From contig CP099421.1 of NCBI GenBank assembly GCA_024114885.1, positions 2,046,001-2,110,000 of the forward strand: a stretch of 64,000 nt of DNA, in the 5' to 3' direction. The DNA is from Septoria linicola (taxonomy: Eukaryota > Ascomycota > Dothideomycetes > Mycosphaerellales > Mycosphaerellaceae). The notes below the pieces were generated by a model. That model was given only the letters and a program-made list of their open reading frames with translations, was not told the origin of the DNA and searched no databases. Shown here in pieces: positions 24,350 to 35,689 of this stretch (positions within the stretch are counted from its first letter, which is position 1; each line of letters opens with the position of its first letter). Position numbers and translations under genes: made by a program.

Positions 24350-27300
24350 GGCGTAGTTAAGGCGTAGGATAGGCTTAAGCTAGCCTAATTCCTTCTTAAT
24401 AATACTACTAATATTAACGTAGTATTAAGATCCTTTATCTTGTAATACGGTATTACAGCTCGAACTAATACCGCCTTACCTCTAGCTATCTCGTTTACTA
24501 GAGAATTAGGGTATTATTATAGCGTATACTATATACGCGTACGGCTCGTAGACTCCGTAGGAGTAGAGCGTACGGTAGGCGTAATCTTTTATACCTACGA
24601 TATACTAACCCCTAATATAATCTTAAGTCGGCTATAGAGGCGTACTTATCGTATACGAGTCGATAGCGGCTCGGATAAGTAGACCTATAGCGATACTTTT
24701 AAAAACGTTAAGGTTAGGGAAGCCTATAAGTTTTTCAAGGACTTAAAGTATATACTAACTATATATATAGTAGTAATAAGCAAGATAGGCGAAGGCGAAG
24801 AGCTTAACCCTCTTCCCTCTAAGTTCTAATAGTTCTCTAACGTCCTAAACCCGATAGAAGAGATAAGGAGTAAGCTAGTAGATAGCGTAGAGTATACGAT
24901 TAAGCTACGTCTAGGTACCGTTCTACTCTTTAGGCCGCTATATTACTAGTCGGGTAAGGAGCTAGAGGAATTAAAGAAGTATCTTACTATAGGCCTTAAG
25001 TACGATTAGATCGAGCGTAGCGTTAGCGAGGCGGGTACGCCTATCCTATTTATACTAAAGAAAGATAGTAAACTAAGGCTATACGTCGACTACTAAGGGT
25101 TAAACGAAATTACTATTAAGAATAGGCACCTACTTTCTCTAATTAGCGAGACGCTAGATAGGCTTATAGGAGCTGTATAGTTTACGACTCTAGACCTTAT
25201 AGATACATACTATCGGATTCGTATCAAGCCTAGCGACCGCTAGAAGACTACGTTCCGTACGCGCTACGGCTACTTCTAGTATAAGGTGATACTATTTAGC
25301 CTAACTAACGCTCTAGCTACGTTCTAGGCGTATATTAACTATACTTTAGTAGGTTTAGTCGATACGTGCTACGTAGTATACCTTAATAACATTCTTATCT
25401 ATAGTAAGAGCTGCGCGGACTATATACGCGACGTATACGACGTGCTTACGCGTCTCTAGAAGTTCGGACTCTATACTTAAAGAGCGAAGTATAAATTCTA
25501 GTAGAAGGAAGTCGATTTCCTAGGCTTCGTAGTAACTACTAGAGAGGTTACGATAGATCTACGTAGGATAGACGTAATCGCGGCGTAGCTAACGCCTATA
25601 ACGCTCGTAGAGGTTTAATCCTTCCTTAAGTTTACTAATTTCTACTAGCGTTTTATTTTTAAATACTCTAGAGTAGTATCTCTACTTATAGCGTTATCTA
25701 AGAGCGCCGTAGTAGGTAAGAAGCCTAGCCTACTTAAGTGGACCGTACGAGAGGAGTAGGCGTTTACTAAGTTAAAAAGGCGTTTTTCTATAGTACTACT
25801 ACTAAGGCACTTTAACTCTACGCTTAGGTTACGGGTTAAAAGCGACGCCTCTAATTACGTAATTACTATAATCCTTAGCTAACTCTTTAGGTCTAAATAG
25901 TACCCTATTATATTTATATCTAGGAAGATAATTACTATAGAGTATAATTACGAGGTATACGATAAGGAGCTTCTTATAGTAGTTAAGGCTTTTAAAGCGT
26001 AGAGGCTGTACCTCGAAGGCGCTCCGTATACGATCGACGTACTAGTCGACTACGCTAACCTTCGTAGGTTTATAGGCGTAAAGAAGTTAACTAGTAGATA
26101 AGCCTACTAGGCTATATTCCTAGCCCTATTCGACTTCGTTATAACGTACTAGGCAGGTAAGCGAAACCTAGCCGTCACGCCGTCGAGGCGTAGCGATTAC
26201 GCCGAGGAGGTAGTAGAGGTAACTAACCTTCTACCTACCCTATAGACTAAGTTATAGCTATAGAACGATTAGAGTACGAGGGACGTAGGCGGACCGCTTA
26301 TAGCTCGTATCTATACGACTTATAAAGAATAGTATTCTTCGATAGAGAGAAGTACTAACTCTAACCTATAGTAGCAGTTTTTAACGCCTATACGAGTAGC
26401 AGGTATAATTACTAAGGGCGAAGAGCCGTACGTAAATATCTTAGACTTAATCCTTAGATATACTCGCGCGCTAGTATAGGCTAAGCTAAGTATAAGCGTA
26501 GTATACTCGTAAGCGATAAGTAATAGCGGCCGATTCGAGTAATACACTATAAGAGAGAGGAACCTCTAGGTAGACGATTTACTATACGTACCTAAGGACT
26601 ACGCCTTATAGACGTAGGTAATTCGTATATATTACGATAATACCCTTGTAGGCTATTTTAGTAAGGACAAGACTATCTCGCTAGTACGAAGGAAGTACTA
26701 GTAGCCGGAGATAACTAAGGATATCGTATAATAGGTAGAGTCCTATAGGAGTTACTAGAAGGCAAAGGCGCGTCGCTATCGACTATATAGCGAGCTAACT
26801 ACGCTACCTATACCGGATCGTCCGTTCTAAGAATTAACTTAGGATTTTATTACGGACCTTCTACCGAGTAAGCGAGGAGTATACGTATATAATACGATTC
26901 TAGTTATTATCGACCGATATATTAAAATAGTTATCTTTGTCCTAACTATAAAGAGGTGTACTAGTAGTAACCTTATAGGAGTCTTAATATTAGAAGTAGT
27001 TAGGTATTATAGTATGCCTATAGGTATTATTAGCGATAGAGGGTCTGTATTTACAAGTTAGTTTTAGTCTAACTTCTACTACGAGGCGTATATAAAGCGT
27101 AAGCTAAGTATAGCGTTCTATCCGTAAACGGACAGGTAAACCGAAAGAGCGAATTAGACGCTCGAGACTTACTTACGTATCTACTACGTAGAGTAATAAG
27201 ATAACTAGGTAGACCTATTAGTATAAGCCGAGTTCGTATATAATAATAGTACGTATACGACACTAAAGGTATTACCGTTTATAGCGCTATATAGTTTTAA

Positions 27301-27900
27301 TCTAGAGCTAGTAACGAGTAGGCGAGAAGCTCGAGGCGCGCTTCCTAAAAGGGAGGTACTAGCTACTAAGGAAGCTATAGAAAGATTAAAGAAGAACTAT
27401 AAGACGCTAAGTAAACGCTAGCGAGAAGTAAGCGAGGCGTAGGCTAGGTACTTTAATAATAGGTATTAGGCTAAGGAATATAAGGTCGGCGATATAGTCT
27501 TACTATCGATAAAGAACCTACGATTAAAGGTTCCTTCGAAGAAGTTAGTAGATAAGTTTACTAGGCCTTTTAAGGTAATTAACGTAGTAGAGAAGTAGGC
27601 GTACTACTTAGCCCTACTACTAGACGCTCTTATCTATAACGTATTTTATATATCGCTTCTAGAACCTTAGAAGGGTAGCGAGACGTAGGTAGAGAGTATA
27701 CTACTCGCGGACTACTAGGGTGAATAGGAAGTTAAGAAGATCCTTAGAACTCGAGTAAGGAAGAGCGTACGCTAGTACTTAATCCGCTAGTAGGGCTAGC
27801 CTAAAGAGTACGACTAGTAGGAACCTAAAGAATATATTAGCGGCTATATAGTACTAGACGTATTCGAAGCGTAGCGCGTAAGCGGGCGCGTAGTAAGATA
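24350..27900 (+). pseudogene. C pol: protease?, RT, RNase H, integrase, chromodomain
   Basis: Pol lies in the frame one base back from gag. RT runs about 25070-25650 (LRLYVDY, ITIKNR, TTFRTRYGYF) with the catalytic box YLNNILIYS at 25385-25390 in place of YLDD. RNase H follows at about 25840-26180 (SDASNYVI, YDKELL). The integrase zinc region at 26630-26780 has lost His and Cys to Tyr. The core keeps all three acidic residues: D in QDFITDLL, D in ISDRGSVF, E in TERANQTLE. A chromodomain closes the protein at about 27717-27870 (YLIR**G*P..YD**EP.EYISG, stars being former Trp/Gln). Chromodomains target such elements to methylated histone H3 chromatin. The protease motif was not found with certainty. 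Confidence 0.88.
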
Positions 27901-27905
27901 GAAGC

Positions 27906-27970
27906 GCTAAGGCACTAATACGCTAAGGTACTAATACGCTAAGACACTAATACGCTAAGGTACTAATACG
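27906..27970 (+). repeat. 16-bp tandem repeat, four units
   Basis: Four units of CGCTAAGGTACTAATA, two of them with GGCACT or GACACT variants, directly after the pol end. The variants differ by RIP-type changes (CA to TA, G to A). Confidence 0.85.
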
Positions 27971-28199
27971 GCGATACGAAGTACTAAGCGCTAAACCTAT
28001 ATATAGAGGTAAAACTTTAAATTTAAGAAGGTAAGAAAATTACTAAGGCATTTAGGACATATCGAAGCGTAAACTATATTATTTATATACGCCTACTAAG
28101 CGGGTCGTATAGTACCTATAGGTAAAGAGCAAGAATCTAACTATAGCCTATATAGGCGCGAGCGGAGTATAAGAGGCGTAGATAGGTAGTAAGTAAAGC

Positions 28200-29120
28200 G
28201 CTTATTCGTCGTCTATAGAGAGCGCGTCGTCGCTAGCGTTTCCGCCGCCGTCGACGCCCTCCGCGTCCTTACCCTTATCCTCCTCTACCTCTACCTCCTC
28301 GTCGGACACCGCGTCCTCTAATAGCTTACTCTCCTCCTAGTTACTACTCTTAGGGTAGGCTACCTCTATAGTAGCGTCTAGGGCGTCGCTAGAGGCGCCT
28401 ACTATATAGTTAGTCTACGAAGAGTATTAGTATCGTATAAGGATCGTATAGGAAAAGCAGATATACCTCGTACTATAGCTTAAATATAGCTACTATAAAG
28501 TTAGACTAGCGCTAGGTCTCTACTAGACCGGCGACGGACATCGCGCTAGCTAGTAGCGAGCCGAGTACGCTCGCCTTACGTAGCGTATCCTAGCCGCCGA
28601 CGGCTTTACCCTTATTACTAGTAAAGACCCTCTTAGCGGTCTTAATAGAGGTGTAGAGGGCCTTTAGGCGGCGCTTTACCTACTCTTTACGTGCGCCCTT
28701 AGGGAGGGTCTCTAGCTACTCGCGGTAGTATAGTACGTAGCGCGCCTACTACTTAAGGTTTCTATTAGTAATCCTCTTATAGAGGTAGTATTAGCGCTTA
28801 TAGTACTAATACTTAACCTTCTAACCGGGCTTTATTATCCCGTTATACGTAGGCTCGTCGTCTATACGTAGTCTGTTAGTAGGTAAAGCGTAGTTAAGGA
28901 GTATTCGAAGATCCGTACTGTCGTAGGTATACTTAATATAGCGGAGGCAGATCTCGATATCTCTACGGCCTCTAATATCGTCGATAGTACGTAGTAGGCG
29001 GTTTAGGACTACGACTTAGGTACGCTTTAGTAGTATCGTACTTACGTTAGTAGTATAGTAATCGTATAGAGACACTAGCTTACTAAGGATATAGAAAATA
29101 TTATATACGTAGAAAGAAAG
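28200..29120 (-). pseudogene. C antisense ORF, Trp-rich, possible membrane protein
   Basis: Between pol and the 3' LTR, the minus strand holds a frame of about 300 codons interrupted by TAG/TAA of RIP type, many at sites that would restore Trp. Visible parts are a basic region (TLPKGARKE, then KRRLKALYTSIKTAKRVF), a small-residue hydrophobic stretch (LGSLLASAMSVAGLV) and a more hydrophobic one (YEVYLLFLYDPYTILILFV). The end is very acidic (EEVEVEEDKGKDAEG), one frame off, so an indel lies near 28400. I recognise no family. The two hydrophobic stretches suggest membrane segments. Antisense ORFs near the 3' LTR are known in some plant Ty3 elements; this one is not obviously related. Confidence 0.5.
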
Positions 29121-29389
29121 TCTAAGAGAGAGTTAGAAGAGTTTTTAAAGAATATACTCGAGCCTAGTAACGTAGTCGCTATAGTAGAGATTATATTACT
29201 ACGTAAACGTAAATATATATAGTAACCCTTTACTTCGTAGCGCGTATTTACGTAATACGCTAAAGGTCTATAGGTATAACGCGTTAGAGACGCGATAAGC
29301 GTAGAATATATAAAGTATATTATAAAGACTAAATAGGCAGCCTAGAATATAACCTATTAAGTAAGAGTGTCGCTAAGGGTAGCTCCCTT
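29121..29389. other. C region between antisense ORF and 3' LTRs
   Basis: About 270 bp without a frame I can follow. It would hold the promoter of the antisense ORF if that ORF was ever expressed on its own. Confidence 0.4.
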
Positions 29390-29405
29390 AGGGAGAGGAG
29401 ATAGT
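29390..29405 (+). promoter_or_regulatory. C polypurine tract
   Basis: AGGGAGAGGAGATAGT lies directly before the first of the two tandem LTR copies, the expected plus-strand primer position. Confidence 0.65.
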
Positions 29406-29556
29406 TATAAGAGCTAGGTAAGGTTAAAGGCTAAGACCCGCCTTAGGCTCGTAGGCTTAGCGTACGGTATAACTATAGTACGCGTATATATCTGAAAGGA
29501 GGCAAGAATTAGTCTTACGACATCCTAATAGTCTTATTAGGAGGGCGCTCTATAGT
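29406..29556 (+). repeat. Partial extra LTR of C (151 bp), in tandem with the 3' LTR
   Basis: Repeats the first 151 bp of the LTR and lacks the last 21 bp, then runs straight into the complete 3' LTR. The junction shares the bases ATAGT with the sequence before the first copy, consistent with slippage or unequal exchange at a short repeat. Confidence 0.9.
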
Positions 29557-29728
29557 TATAAGAGCTAGGTAAGGTTAAAGGCTAAGACCCGCCTTAGGCT
29601 CGTAGGCTTAGCGTACGGTATAACTATAGTACGCGTATATATCCGAAAGGAGGCAAGAATTAGTCTTACGATATCCTAATAGTCTTATTAGAAGGGCGCT
29701 CTATATATTACTATATACCTCTTTTATA
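29557..29728 (+). repeat. C 3' LTR (172 bp)
   Basis: Full-length match to 22860-23031. Followed by the mutated target duplication ttagg and then B1 gag. Confidence 0.92.
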
Positions 29729-29733
29729 TTAGG

Positions 29734-31283
29734 CTTCTAGGGCCGGACGGCTTTAATAGTATAGTAGGCGTATTCTAGTAATCTAAGATACCGTAAGGCG
29801 TCTAATCGGAGCTTTTCTTAATAGAACCTAGAACTACTTACGTTATATCGTAGCTAGTCTACTATTAACGCTACTTATCGCTTACTAGGTAGTCTAGGTA
29901 CTCTATAGCTCGGCCTTCTATCCTATAAAGACGTAACGCCTAGTTAATATAGAAGATCCGAGGCGTTATCCCGTCCTATTTTAGATACTAGATTATAATA
30001 ACCTTACCGTTTATACCTATAACTATTAACCTCTTATTACCGTTACGAGTTAACTATCCTTACGTAATTATATACTCGATTAATAAGTAGAAGTTAGCTA
30101 CGTAGCCTAATCTATAGTAGATATAGTAGCGATCTTTTATATACTCCGCGACCTATAACGAAACATACCCTAAGTACGCCTCGATCGTTATAGCCTACTA
30201 TTACTACTAGTTACTATTATCTTAGATAGTAGGCGACATATATTGCCTAGTAGGTTAGATAGGCGTAGGGGCTAAGCTATGTCCGCCCTTCTACTTTAGA
30301 AGTATTAGATTATTAATAGTTAACTTATTAAAGTTATAGACTAGGTCGTTATTAGTCTATGTTAGTCTAACTATAACTTCTATAGCTTCTATAGGTCGGC
30401 CTTCTATAATAGACTTCTATAAGGACTTAAGTTAACTATAGTTACGAGCCTACTCTATCCGGAAACTATCTTCTCCTTTAATAAGATCCTTAGCTAACTT
30501 AAAGATCTTCTCGAATAGTTTATAGGTCTCTAGCTTATACGGATAGATTCTATACTTAGTATAGAGTTTCTTAGATATCGCTACCGGCACTCTATTTAGT
30601 AAGAGCCTTAATCTCTTATACTTACTTATATCTTCTAGGTTAATAGAGTCCGAAGTAAGATAGAACTAGCGAAGGAACTCTTTTAAGTTATTACCTTCTA
30701 CCTTCCTCTTTTAGTAGAGCTACTCTAGGTACTCCCTAGACCGAATAAGGTAGTAGGTATTACTCTTAATAAAGTAATTAAGAAAGGTAGTCTCGAATAT
30801 CTCCTATAACTCGTACTCTAAGCGCCGAATCTCTAGACGTAGTATAATATAGTAGTTAATAATAAGGCGCTTAATAGTATCTTTATACGAAGGCTCCTAG
30901 AGACTATAGTACTTACTTATTAACTTAAACCGCTCTAGGAACTTAGTAGTATTTTCTCTAGTAAAGTAGTAGTTTTAGTTAGTACCTAGTATAGGCGGCT
31001 TTAGTTTATTTACTTCGAGGACTTACTATAAGAGAGAAGCGAACTCTAGCTAGGTACCTATTATAGGTTACTAAATAGGTCCTAACTAAGCTAGCTATCC
31101 TCGAGTGTCGATATATCCTTCTACTAGAACGCTATCTATAGACTAGCTATTTACCTTAGTATTATTAGAGATCCGGCCTTCTATAGAAGAAGATATAATA
31201 AGCTAGTTACTTTAGAAGTAGTAGCTTATAGTAAGTTAGGCAAGGTAGTAATAGTCGTATTCGTCTACCTCTTCTATAGGCAC
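29734..31283 (-). pseudogene. B1 gag, N-terminal part
   Basis: Reverse-complement counterpart of 35690-37242 in B2. The zinc-knuckle ligands near 30080-30130 are all Tyr codons, as in B2. Interrupted by C just inside the Pro-Ser-Gly-Pro-Arg motif. Confidence 0.8.
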
Positions 31284-31851
31284 GAAAAACAAGTTACTCC
31301 TTCGGTCTATAGGTTAAAGGGATCTAAGGACTTAATATATAGCGCTCTAGCGCGCTTGATTCCTCGTTAGGCCCCTAGGAGCTAGACTATCTACGCTAGA
31401 GGCGTACGTTAGGTAATTTTAACTAAGCTAGTAACTCTAACTATTTCTCTAACTTTCTTAATATCCTCCGTCCTAATATAGATATTAAGAATAACCCTTT
31501 TATAGCTCCTAGGAAATAGCTGCCTTATAGGTAATCTATAGTAGCTCCTTCCTAGTTAACTAATAATTCTAATTTCCTTAGGTAATTCGAGGCCTAGCGC
31601 CTCTCCTTAGCTAGTTTTTTAGTATTAAACATATACCCGTATACGTTTATAGCCTACGCTATATAGAGTCGGTCGTTACCTTCCCTACGCGCTAGTACTA
31701 TAGTAGTTCCTAAGGCGTTTCTTTGTTCTACCTATAATCCTTATAGTACTATATCTTCCTATATAATAAGTCCTTACGCTAAGGCCGCGTTACCTTAGAC
31801 GTATTACGCGCGATATAGCGCGACTTCTAGTTCCTTATAAGGCGTATAGTA
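31284..31851 (-). other. B1 untranslated leader
   Basis: About 570 bp between primer binding site and gag, colinear with 35122-35689 of B2. No frame or RNA feature recognised. Confidence 0.5.
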
Positions 31852-31871
31852 GCCCTACCTTCGGCTCCTTA
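31852..31871 (-). promoter_or_regulatory. B1 primer binding site (candidate)
   Basis: Minus strand reads TAAGGAGCCGAAGGTAGGGC directly inside the 5' LTR. It shares GAGCCGAAGGTAGGGC with A1, so both families would use the same tRNA. Confidence 0.6.
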
Positions 31872-32312
31872 TATAGTACGTAAACCTATAACTAACCTAG
31901 GGTAGTAGTATATAAGTCTATACGTAGGTCGTAGGGCCGGAGTCGGGCGATAGCCCTACGTAGTAGTTAGTAGTAGGTATAGTAGGTAGATTAGTAGCGT
32001 ACCTACGACGCGTAGTCGCGGAGGTATACGTCGGCAGCTATAGTAGGCCGTATAGGCTATAAGCCTATTAGAATCGTATAGTAGCGGCGCTAGTAGAGGA
32101 TAGGTAGGAAGTAGAATAAGTAGTTAAATAACGCTATATTATATAATCGCTAAGTAGTAACCTAAGTAGTCCTCTCTAACCTTAGTAGTAGTAGCGTAAA
32201 GGATAATTATCTCCCGCCTCTATAGTAGGCTCGAAAATCGCCCTTATACGCCTAGGTAGTAGTAGCCGCTATAGGCTCGCCTACTAGGTATAGGGACGCC
32301 TACCGTGTTATA
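31872..32312 (-). repeat. B1 5' LTR (441 bp)
   Basis: Intact LTR, colinear with 34661-35101 and 51791-52231 in reverse complement. Followed by ctag and Copia-1. Confidence 0.94.
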
Positions 32313-32316
32313 CTAG

Positions 32317-34660
32317 AGAGATTCTTAATCTTAATATTTAAGTCTAATTCTCTACCTAGCTTATCTTTAAAGAAGATTATATTAGTATACTACTTAATAG
32401 CCTTTATATCTAGCTCCTAGAACTTCTATACCTTTACTATATTATTATAGTATCTAATAAATATAGTATCCTTTCCTCTATTTATTAGTTTATTACTTCT
32501 TACCTACTAAGGCTATACTCTTATATCTATATATACTATAGCTCTATATCTCTATACTTTAAGGTAGGAGACTATTAGTTTAATCCTATTAAAAGCTTTA
32601 TTAGATAAGAGTTTAAATCTTTTAATATTAGGTCTATTTAGGAGCTTATTTCTTATATATATCTATACTTTAAAGGCTTCTAGCTAAAACTTAATAGGTA
32701 TCTTACTTTCTTTAAGTATTACTCTAATAGAAGCCTCTAATATTTAGATAGACCTCTTAACTACTCTATTCTAGAGTAAATTATAGGCCTTAGTTAGCTT
32801 AAAAGTAATTCTAAAGTCCTTCTCCTACTATTTAATTAAAGTAGTAATCTCTCTAGTATTATTAGCTCTTATAGACTTAAGGAGTACTACTAACTACCTT
32901 TCTACCTTAATCCTCTAGTTCTAAAGAGTAGTTAGTATATCTAATCTAGCTTTAAGTAGAAATACTTATTTCTTTCTTAAGAAATTATTAATAATCTTAA
33001 GCTACTATATAAAACCTTTTACTAATAATAGTAATAGTCTATAAATATCTACTAATATAAGAGCTAATCTTTTAGGTCTTCTCTTAATAGACTTACCTAG
33101 GTGTTTCTTTATCTTACTTATTATATAGATCCTATACTTATACTCTTCCTAGTTAGGAATTAGAATTCTCTTCTTTAGGTTAGTAACTTTATAAAGGTTT
33201 AAGAGTAACCCTCTTCTAAAGTATATAAATCTTCTATACTATAGCTCCTACTATTTTAGATCCTTCTCTAATAGAATAGTATAGGTATTATTAACCTCTA
33301 TAGGATTATATAGTAAGTAATATAACTTCTCTTATAAGAGAGGTAATATCTTACTAATAAATAGAACACCTCTAACTAGCTTAGTCTTTATAACTATTTA
33401 GCTATCTAGGAAGGTAAGAGTGAAATTAGGCTTCTAGACTCTAAATTACTTACTAAACTAATCCTATAATATAAGATTTACTCTAAGATTAAGAATAAAT
33501 AGTATCTTATTAAGTAGAACTTCTCCTCCTAAGATTCCCTTTATCTATACTAGCCTAGAGTAGGTTATATAGAAGTATCCTCCTTCTACCTTAATCTATA
33601 CTTTCTTCCTTAGTAGCTTTACTAATCTAAAGAAGGATAGTTAGTTAGTTATATAGGATAAGGTATAGGAATCTAAGAGCTATTCTTAGAGTAATAACTT
33701 ACCTTTAGCCTTAATTATAGAATAGGCTAACTTATCTTAGTTATTATCTTCTAATAGGGAATTATTATTACTTCTAGAACTAGAGTAAGACTATAAGTTC
33801 TAGAATTAGAACTAGAACTAGACTCCTAGGCTAAAAATCCTTTCTTTAGAAGCTTTCTAGACTTTTCTATTCTCTAAAGCTACTTACCTATTTTCTAAAT
33901 AACCTTCTTTAGCTTATTATATAATAATAACTTATAGATAGCTTTCTTAATATATCTAGTATTTCTTAGTAAAGAGGATCTTCTAACCCTCTCTCTAAGG
34001 AATAATCCTTAAGAGTCCTTCTAGTTCTTAGTACTATTTCTCTACTAGGATAGTTTCTTAGTAGTAGAGAGGTTAGGACAATCCTTTAACTAGTACTTCT
34101 CTTTCTTATAGAGCTAGTATATTAGTAGAGACTTTCTTTAGTAGAGCTACCTAGAATAGAATATAGCTAAACCTATATCTATCTTATCTAGATTATCTCT
34201 TACCTCTTAGGACTTAAGTAGAAGGAGAATAGTATCTATATCTAAGGATAGTTAGATTATAATAGTATCCTTAGCTACTTAGTATAATATAGGTAGGGAC
34301 TATAGAAGATATTTTAGCCTTTTCTCTTAGCTCTAGTAGTAAGCTTCCTAAGGATTAATCTTAGTAATCCTCTTACCTAGGCCTCTAAGGTATCTCTATA
34401 CTTCCTTAATTATCTTATTAGGTAATATTCTAAATATAATAAACTACTTAATTAGACCTATAGTATAGGACTTTAGGACTCTATTATACTTGTTCTAGAG
34501 AATTACCTATATCTTAGCTACTAGTATAGTAATATACTATATCTCTAGCTCTATCTTATTATCTTTACTAATACTATATCTAATACTAAACCTATATACT
34601 ATATTGTCTTTTAAGAAGTATTAATTCTAAGTAATATATATCTAAAGACTAGTATCCTAC
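32317..34660 (-). mobile_element. Copia-1, fragment b (integrase and gag region)
   Basis: Continues fragment a; corresponds to 57967-60305 of Copia-3. On the minus strand it covers most of gag, the zinc-knuckle region and the integrase core. It carries an 8-bp insertion near 33790 (agtaag/actataag/ttctag) absent from the other copies. More TpG/CpA sites have been lost than in Copia-2 or -3. It stops at ctac (34657-34660), where B2 is inserted. Confidence 0.93.
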
Positions 34661-35101
34661 TATAACGTAGTAGGCGTCTCTATACCTAGTAGGTAGGCCT
34701 ATAGCGGCTACTACTGTCTAGGCGTATAAGGGCGATTTTCGGGCTTACTATAGAGGTTATAGACAATTATCCTTTATACTACTACTACTAAGGTTAAGGA
34801 GGACTACTTAGGTTACTACTTAGCGATTATATAAGGTAGTATTGTTTAACTACTTATTCTACTTCCTACCTATCTTCCGCTAGCGCCGCTACTACGCGAT
34901 CCGGATAGGCTTATAGCCTATATAGCCTACTATAGCTGCCGACGTATACCTCCGCGACGACGCGCCGTAGGTACGTCGCTAATCTGCCTACTACACCTAC
35001 TACTAACTACTACGTAGAGCTATCGCCCGACTCCGGCCCTACGACCTACGTATAGACTTATATACTACTACCCTAGATTAGTTATAGGTTTACGTACTAT
35101 A
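34661..35101 (+). repeat. B2 5' LTR (441 bp)
   Basis: Begins TATAACG and ends GTACTATA. Colinear with the three other B LTRs in the window. Confidence 0.94.
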
Positions 35102-35121
35102 TAAGGAGCTGAAGGTAGGGC
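35102..35121 (+). promoter_or_regulatory. B2 primer binding site (candidate)
   Basis: TAAGGAGCTGAAGGTAGGGC directly follows the LTR; compare the same site in B1, A1 and A2. Confidence 0.6.
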
Positions 35122-35689
35122 TACTATACGCCTTATAAGGAACTAGAAGTCGCGCTATATCGCGCGTAATACGTCTAAGGTAACGCGGCCTTAGCGTAAG
35201 GACTTATTATATAGGAAGATATAGTACTATAAGGATTATAGGTAGAATAAAGAAACGCCTTAGGAACTACTATAGTACTAGCGCGTAGGGAAGGTAACGA
35301 CCGACTCTATATAGCGTAGGCTATAAACGTATACGGGTATACGTTTAATACTAAAAAACTAGCTAAGGAGAGGCGCTAGGCCTCGAATTACCTAAGGAAA
35401 TTAGAATTATTAGTTAACTAGGAAGGAGCTACTATAGATTACCTATAAGGCAGCTATTTCCTAGGAGCTATAAAAGGGTTATTCTTAATATCTATATTAG
35501 GACGGAGGATATTAAGAAAGTTAGAGAAATAGTTAGAGTTACTAGCTTAGTTAAAATTACCTAACGTACGCCTCTAGCGTAGATAGTCTAGCTCCTAGGG
35601 GCCTAATAAGGAATCAAGCGCGCTAGAGCGCTATATATTAAGTCCTTAGATCCCTTTAACCTATAGACCGAAGGAGTAACTTGTTTTTC
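35122..35689 (+). other. B2 untranslated leader
   Basis: About 570 bp with no frame I can follow. Probably 5' untranslated RNA with packaging signals. Confidence 0.5.

Larger units (their letters stand above)
22860..29728 (+). mobile_element. Ty3/Gypsy chromovirus-type element C (6,869 bp)
   Basis: C is flanked by 172-bp LTRs (22860-23031 and 29557-29728) and inserted in B1 gag with a 5-bp duplication tcggg/ttagg. It encodes gag, then a pol with RT, RNase H, integrase and a C-terminal chromodomain on the plus strand. That domain set is typical of the fungal Tf1/sushi chromovirus group. Between pol and the 3' LTR it has a short tandem repeat, a long minus-strand reading frame and a partial extra LTR. 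RIP damage is as heavy as in its host element. Confidence 0.93.
927..32312 (-). mobile_element. Ty3/Gypsy element B1, full length, minus strand, carrying nested A1 and C
   Basis: B1 is bounded by 441-442 bp LTRs (927-983 joined to 14227-14611, and 31872-32312) and flanked by the 4-bp direct repeat ctag (923-926 and 32313-32316). It interrupts Copia-1. Its own sequence is split twice: A1 (984-14222) sits in the left LTR and C (22860-29728) sits in gag. Without the inserts and the extra target-site copies it is 11,269 bp, against 11,267 bp for B2. Order along the minus strand: LTR, leader, gag-protease, RT-RNase H-integrase, spacer, extra ORF, polypurine tract, LTR. All frames are broken by RIP-type stops. 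Confidence 0.93.

Noticed and set aside
26320..26547. Open minus-strand frame of 75 codons
   Set aside because: It is antisense to the RNase H/integrase part of element C pol, whose plus-strand frame has clear family motifs. RIP removes stop-causing codons unevenly on the two strands, so such shadows arise easily.
27069..27263. Open minus-strand frame of 64 codons
   Set aside because: Antisense to the integrase core of C (the TERANQTLE region). No independent evidence of coding.
27906..27970. CRISPR-like array
   Set aside because: The units are 16 bp head to tail with no spacers, and the context is a fungal retrotransposon.
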